Source of the DNA: an uncultured Hyphomicrobiales bacterium
Lineage (GTDB): Bacteria; Pseudomonadota; Alphaproteobacteria; Rhizobiales; Beijerinckiaceae
Direction: 5' to 3'
DNA length: 5,925 nt
Assembly (NCBI GenBank): GCA_903916165.1
Contig: CAIWVR010000276.1
Coordinates: 1-5,925 of the forward strand
Below the pieces are notes generated by a model. The model had not been told where the DNA came from, searched no databases, and saw only the letters and a program-made list of their open reading frames with translations. Positions within the stretch are counted from its first letter, which is position 1, and every line of letters starts with the position of its first letter. Of the stretch, positions 5,336 through 5,925 are shown one piece after another. The translations under genes and the position numbers were made by a program.

Positions 5336-5925
5336 ATGCTGACCATCACTTCGGGATCCGTGCTCACGCCGCAAGGCTTCACCAACATGACCGTCGAGAT
5401 TGCCGGTGGCGTCATCGCCGAAGCGCCCCACGGCGCGCGGACAATCGACGCCACCGGCCTGATGGTCCTGCCCGGACTTGTGGATATTCATGGCGACGCA
5501 TTCGAGCGGCAAATCATGCCGCGTCCGGGTGTCGCCTTCGATCTGCGTATCGCGCTCGCCGACACAGACCGCCAACTTGTAGCCAATGGAATCACAACCG
5601 CCTGCCACGGCGTCACATCCTCTTGGGAACCGGGGCTGCGCGGCATCGAGACTGCGCGCGCACTGGTCGAGGCCATCGCGAATCTGCGCGGCAAAACCTC
5701 TTGCGACATGCGCTTTCACCTGCGCCATGAAATCTTCAATCTGGATGCCGTGGACGAGACCCTTGGCTGGATTGCTGATGGCATGGTCGATGCGCTGGCC
5801 TTCAACGACCACATGCGCGGCATTGTGCTGGGCCAGACCATCAAGGCCAGCAAGCTGAAAACCATGGTCGAGCGCTCTGGCCTGAGCGAGCCCGACTTTA
5901 TGGCCGTGGTCGAACGCATTCTGGC
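5336..5925 (+). CDS. phnM: PhnM, alpha-D-ribose 1-methylphosphonate 5-triphosphate diphosphatase (partial, C-terminus beyond right edge)
   Basis: PhnM is an amidohydrolase-superfamily enzyme that cleaves pyrophosphate from ribose 1-phosphonate 5-triphosphate, giving the 5-phosphate used by the PhnJ C-P lyase. The 196 visible residues are about half of the usual ~380 and the frame is open to the edge. Family hallmarks are the N-terminal beta part with DATGLMVLPGLVDIHGDAFE (38-57), where His52 and Asp54 form the HxD metal site characteristic of PhnM instead of the usual HxH. Next come RQIMPRPGVAFD (58-69), GITTACHGVTSSWEPG (85-100), CDMRFHLRHEIFN (123-135) and LAFNDHMRG (154-162). ATG 5336 has AAGGGGA (5323-5329) six bases upstream. 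It is divergent from phnC and sits behind a candidate Pho box. Other phn genes such as phnN may follow, but none is visible. Confidence 0.95.
   Translation, partial: MLTITSGSVLTPQGFTNMTVEIAGGVIAEAPHGARTIDATGLMVLPGLVDIHGDAFERQIMPRPGVAFDLRIALADTDRQLVANGITTACHGVTSSWEPGLRGIETARALVEAIANLRGKTSCDMRFHLRHEIFNLDAVDETLGWIADGMVDALAFNDHMRGIVLGQTIKASKLKTMVERSGLSEPDFMAVVERIL

Noticed and set aside
5258..5812. 184-codon frame on the minus strand opposite phnM
   Set aside because: It is antisense to phnM, which carries the full DIHGDAFER-type signature; the frame also covers the candidate Pho box and has no recognisable motif.

Overview
The window is a dense phosphonate-utilisation (phn) locus from a high-GC proteobacterium, most likely an alphaproteobacterium of Rhizobiales type. 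This placement is inferred from GC-rich codon use, two phnE permease genes after phnD, a divergent phnF, and the protein style; no rRNA or species marker is present. Every gene is a recognisable member of the carbon-phosphorus (C-P) lyase pathway or its transporter, and almost no DNA is non-coding.

Layout, left to right. Bases 1-357 hold the 5' part of phnH (minus strand, cut by the left edge), overlapped by phnG (minus, to 824). A 49-bp divergent gap (825-873) carries a strong imperfect palindrome, the probable PhnF operator. phnF (GntR/UTRA repressor) runs rightward, 874-1617. Its stop codon directly abuts the stop of the convergent transporter operon. That operon is read leftward from 5176 in the order phnC (ATPase), phnD (periplasmic binding protein), first phnE (permease, probable TTG start), second phnE (permease, ATGA overlap with the first). 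A perfect GC-rich hairpin lies between phnD and the first phnE. The 159-bp gap 5177-5335 separates phnC from a rightward phnM, cut by the right edge, and contains one Pho-box-like direct repeat facing each way.

How it works together. PhnD, PhnC and the two PhnE proteins import phosphonates. PhnG and PhnH (with PhnI, PhnL and PhnJ, expected beyond the left edge) form and act on the ribose-triphosphate phosphonate ester. PhnM removes pyrophosphate to give the ribose 1-phosphonate 5-phosphate substrate that PhnJ cleaves. The sequence suggests two layers of control: local repression by PhnF at the phnG/phnF divergon, and phosphate-starvation activation (PhoB) at the phnC/phnM divergon.

I see no mobile element, tRNA, rRNA, CRISPR array or broken gene. 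I do not see a previously undescribed system. The points worth a second look are regulatory and architectural: the operator, the paired Pho boxes, the intercistronic hairpin, the TTG start overlapping a two-codon ORF, a twin-arginine-like signal on PhnD, and the zero-gap convergent stops.
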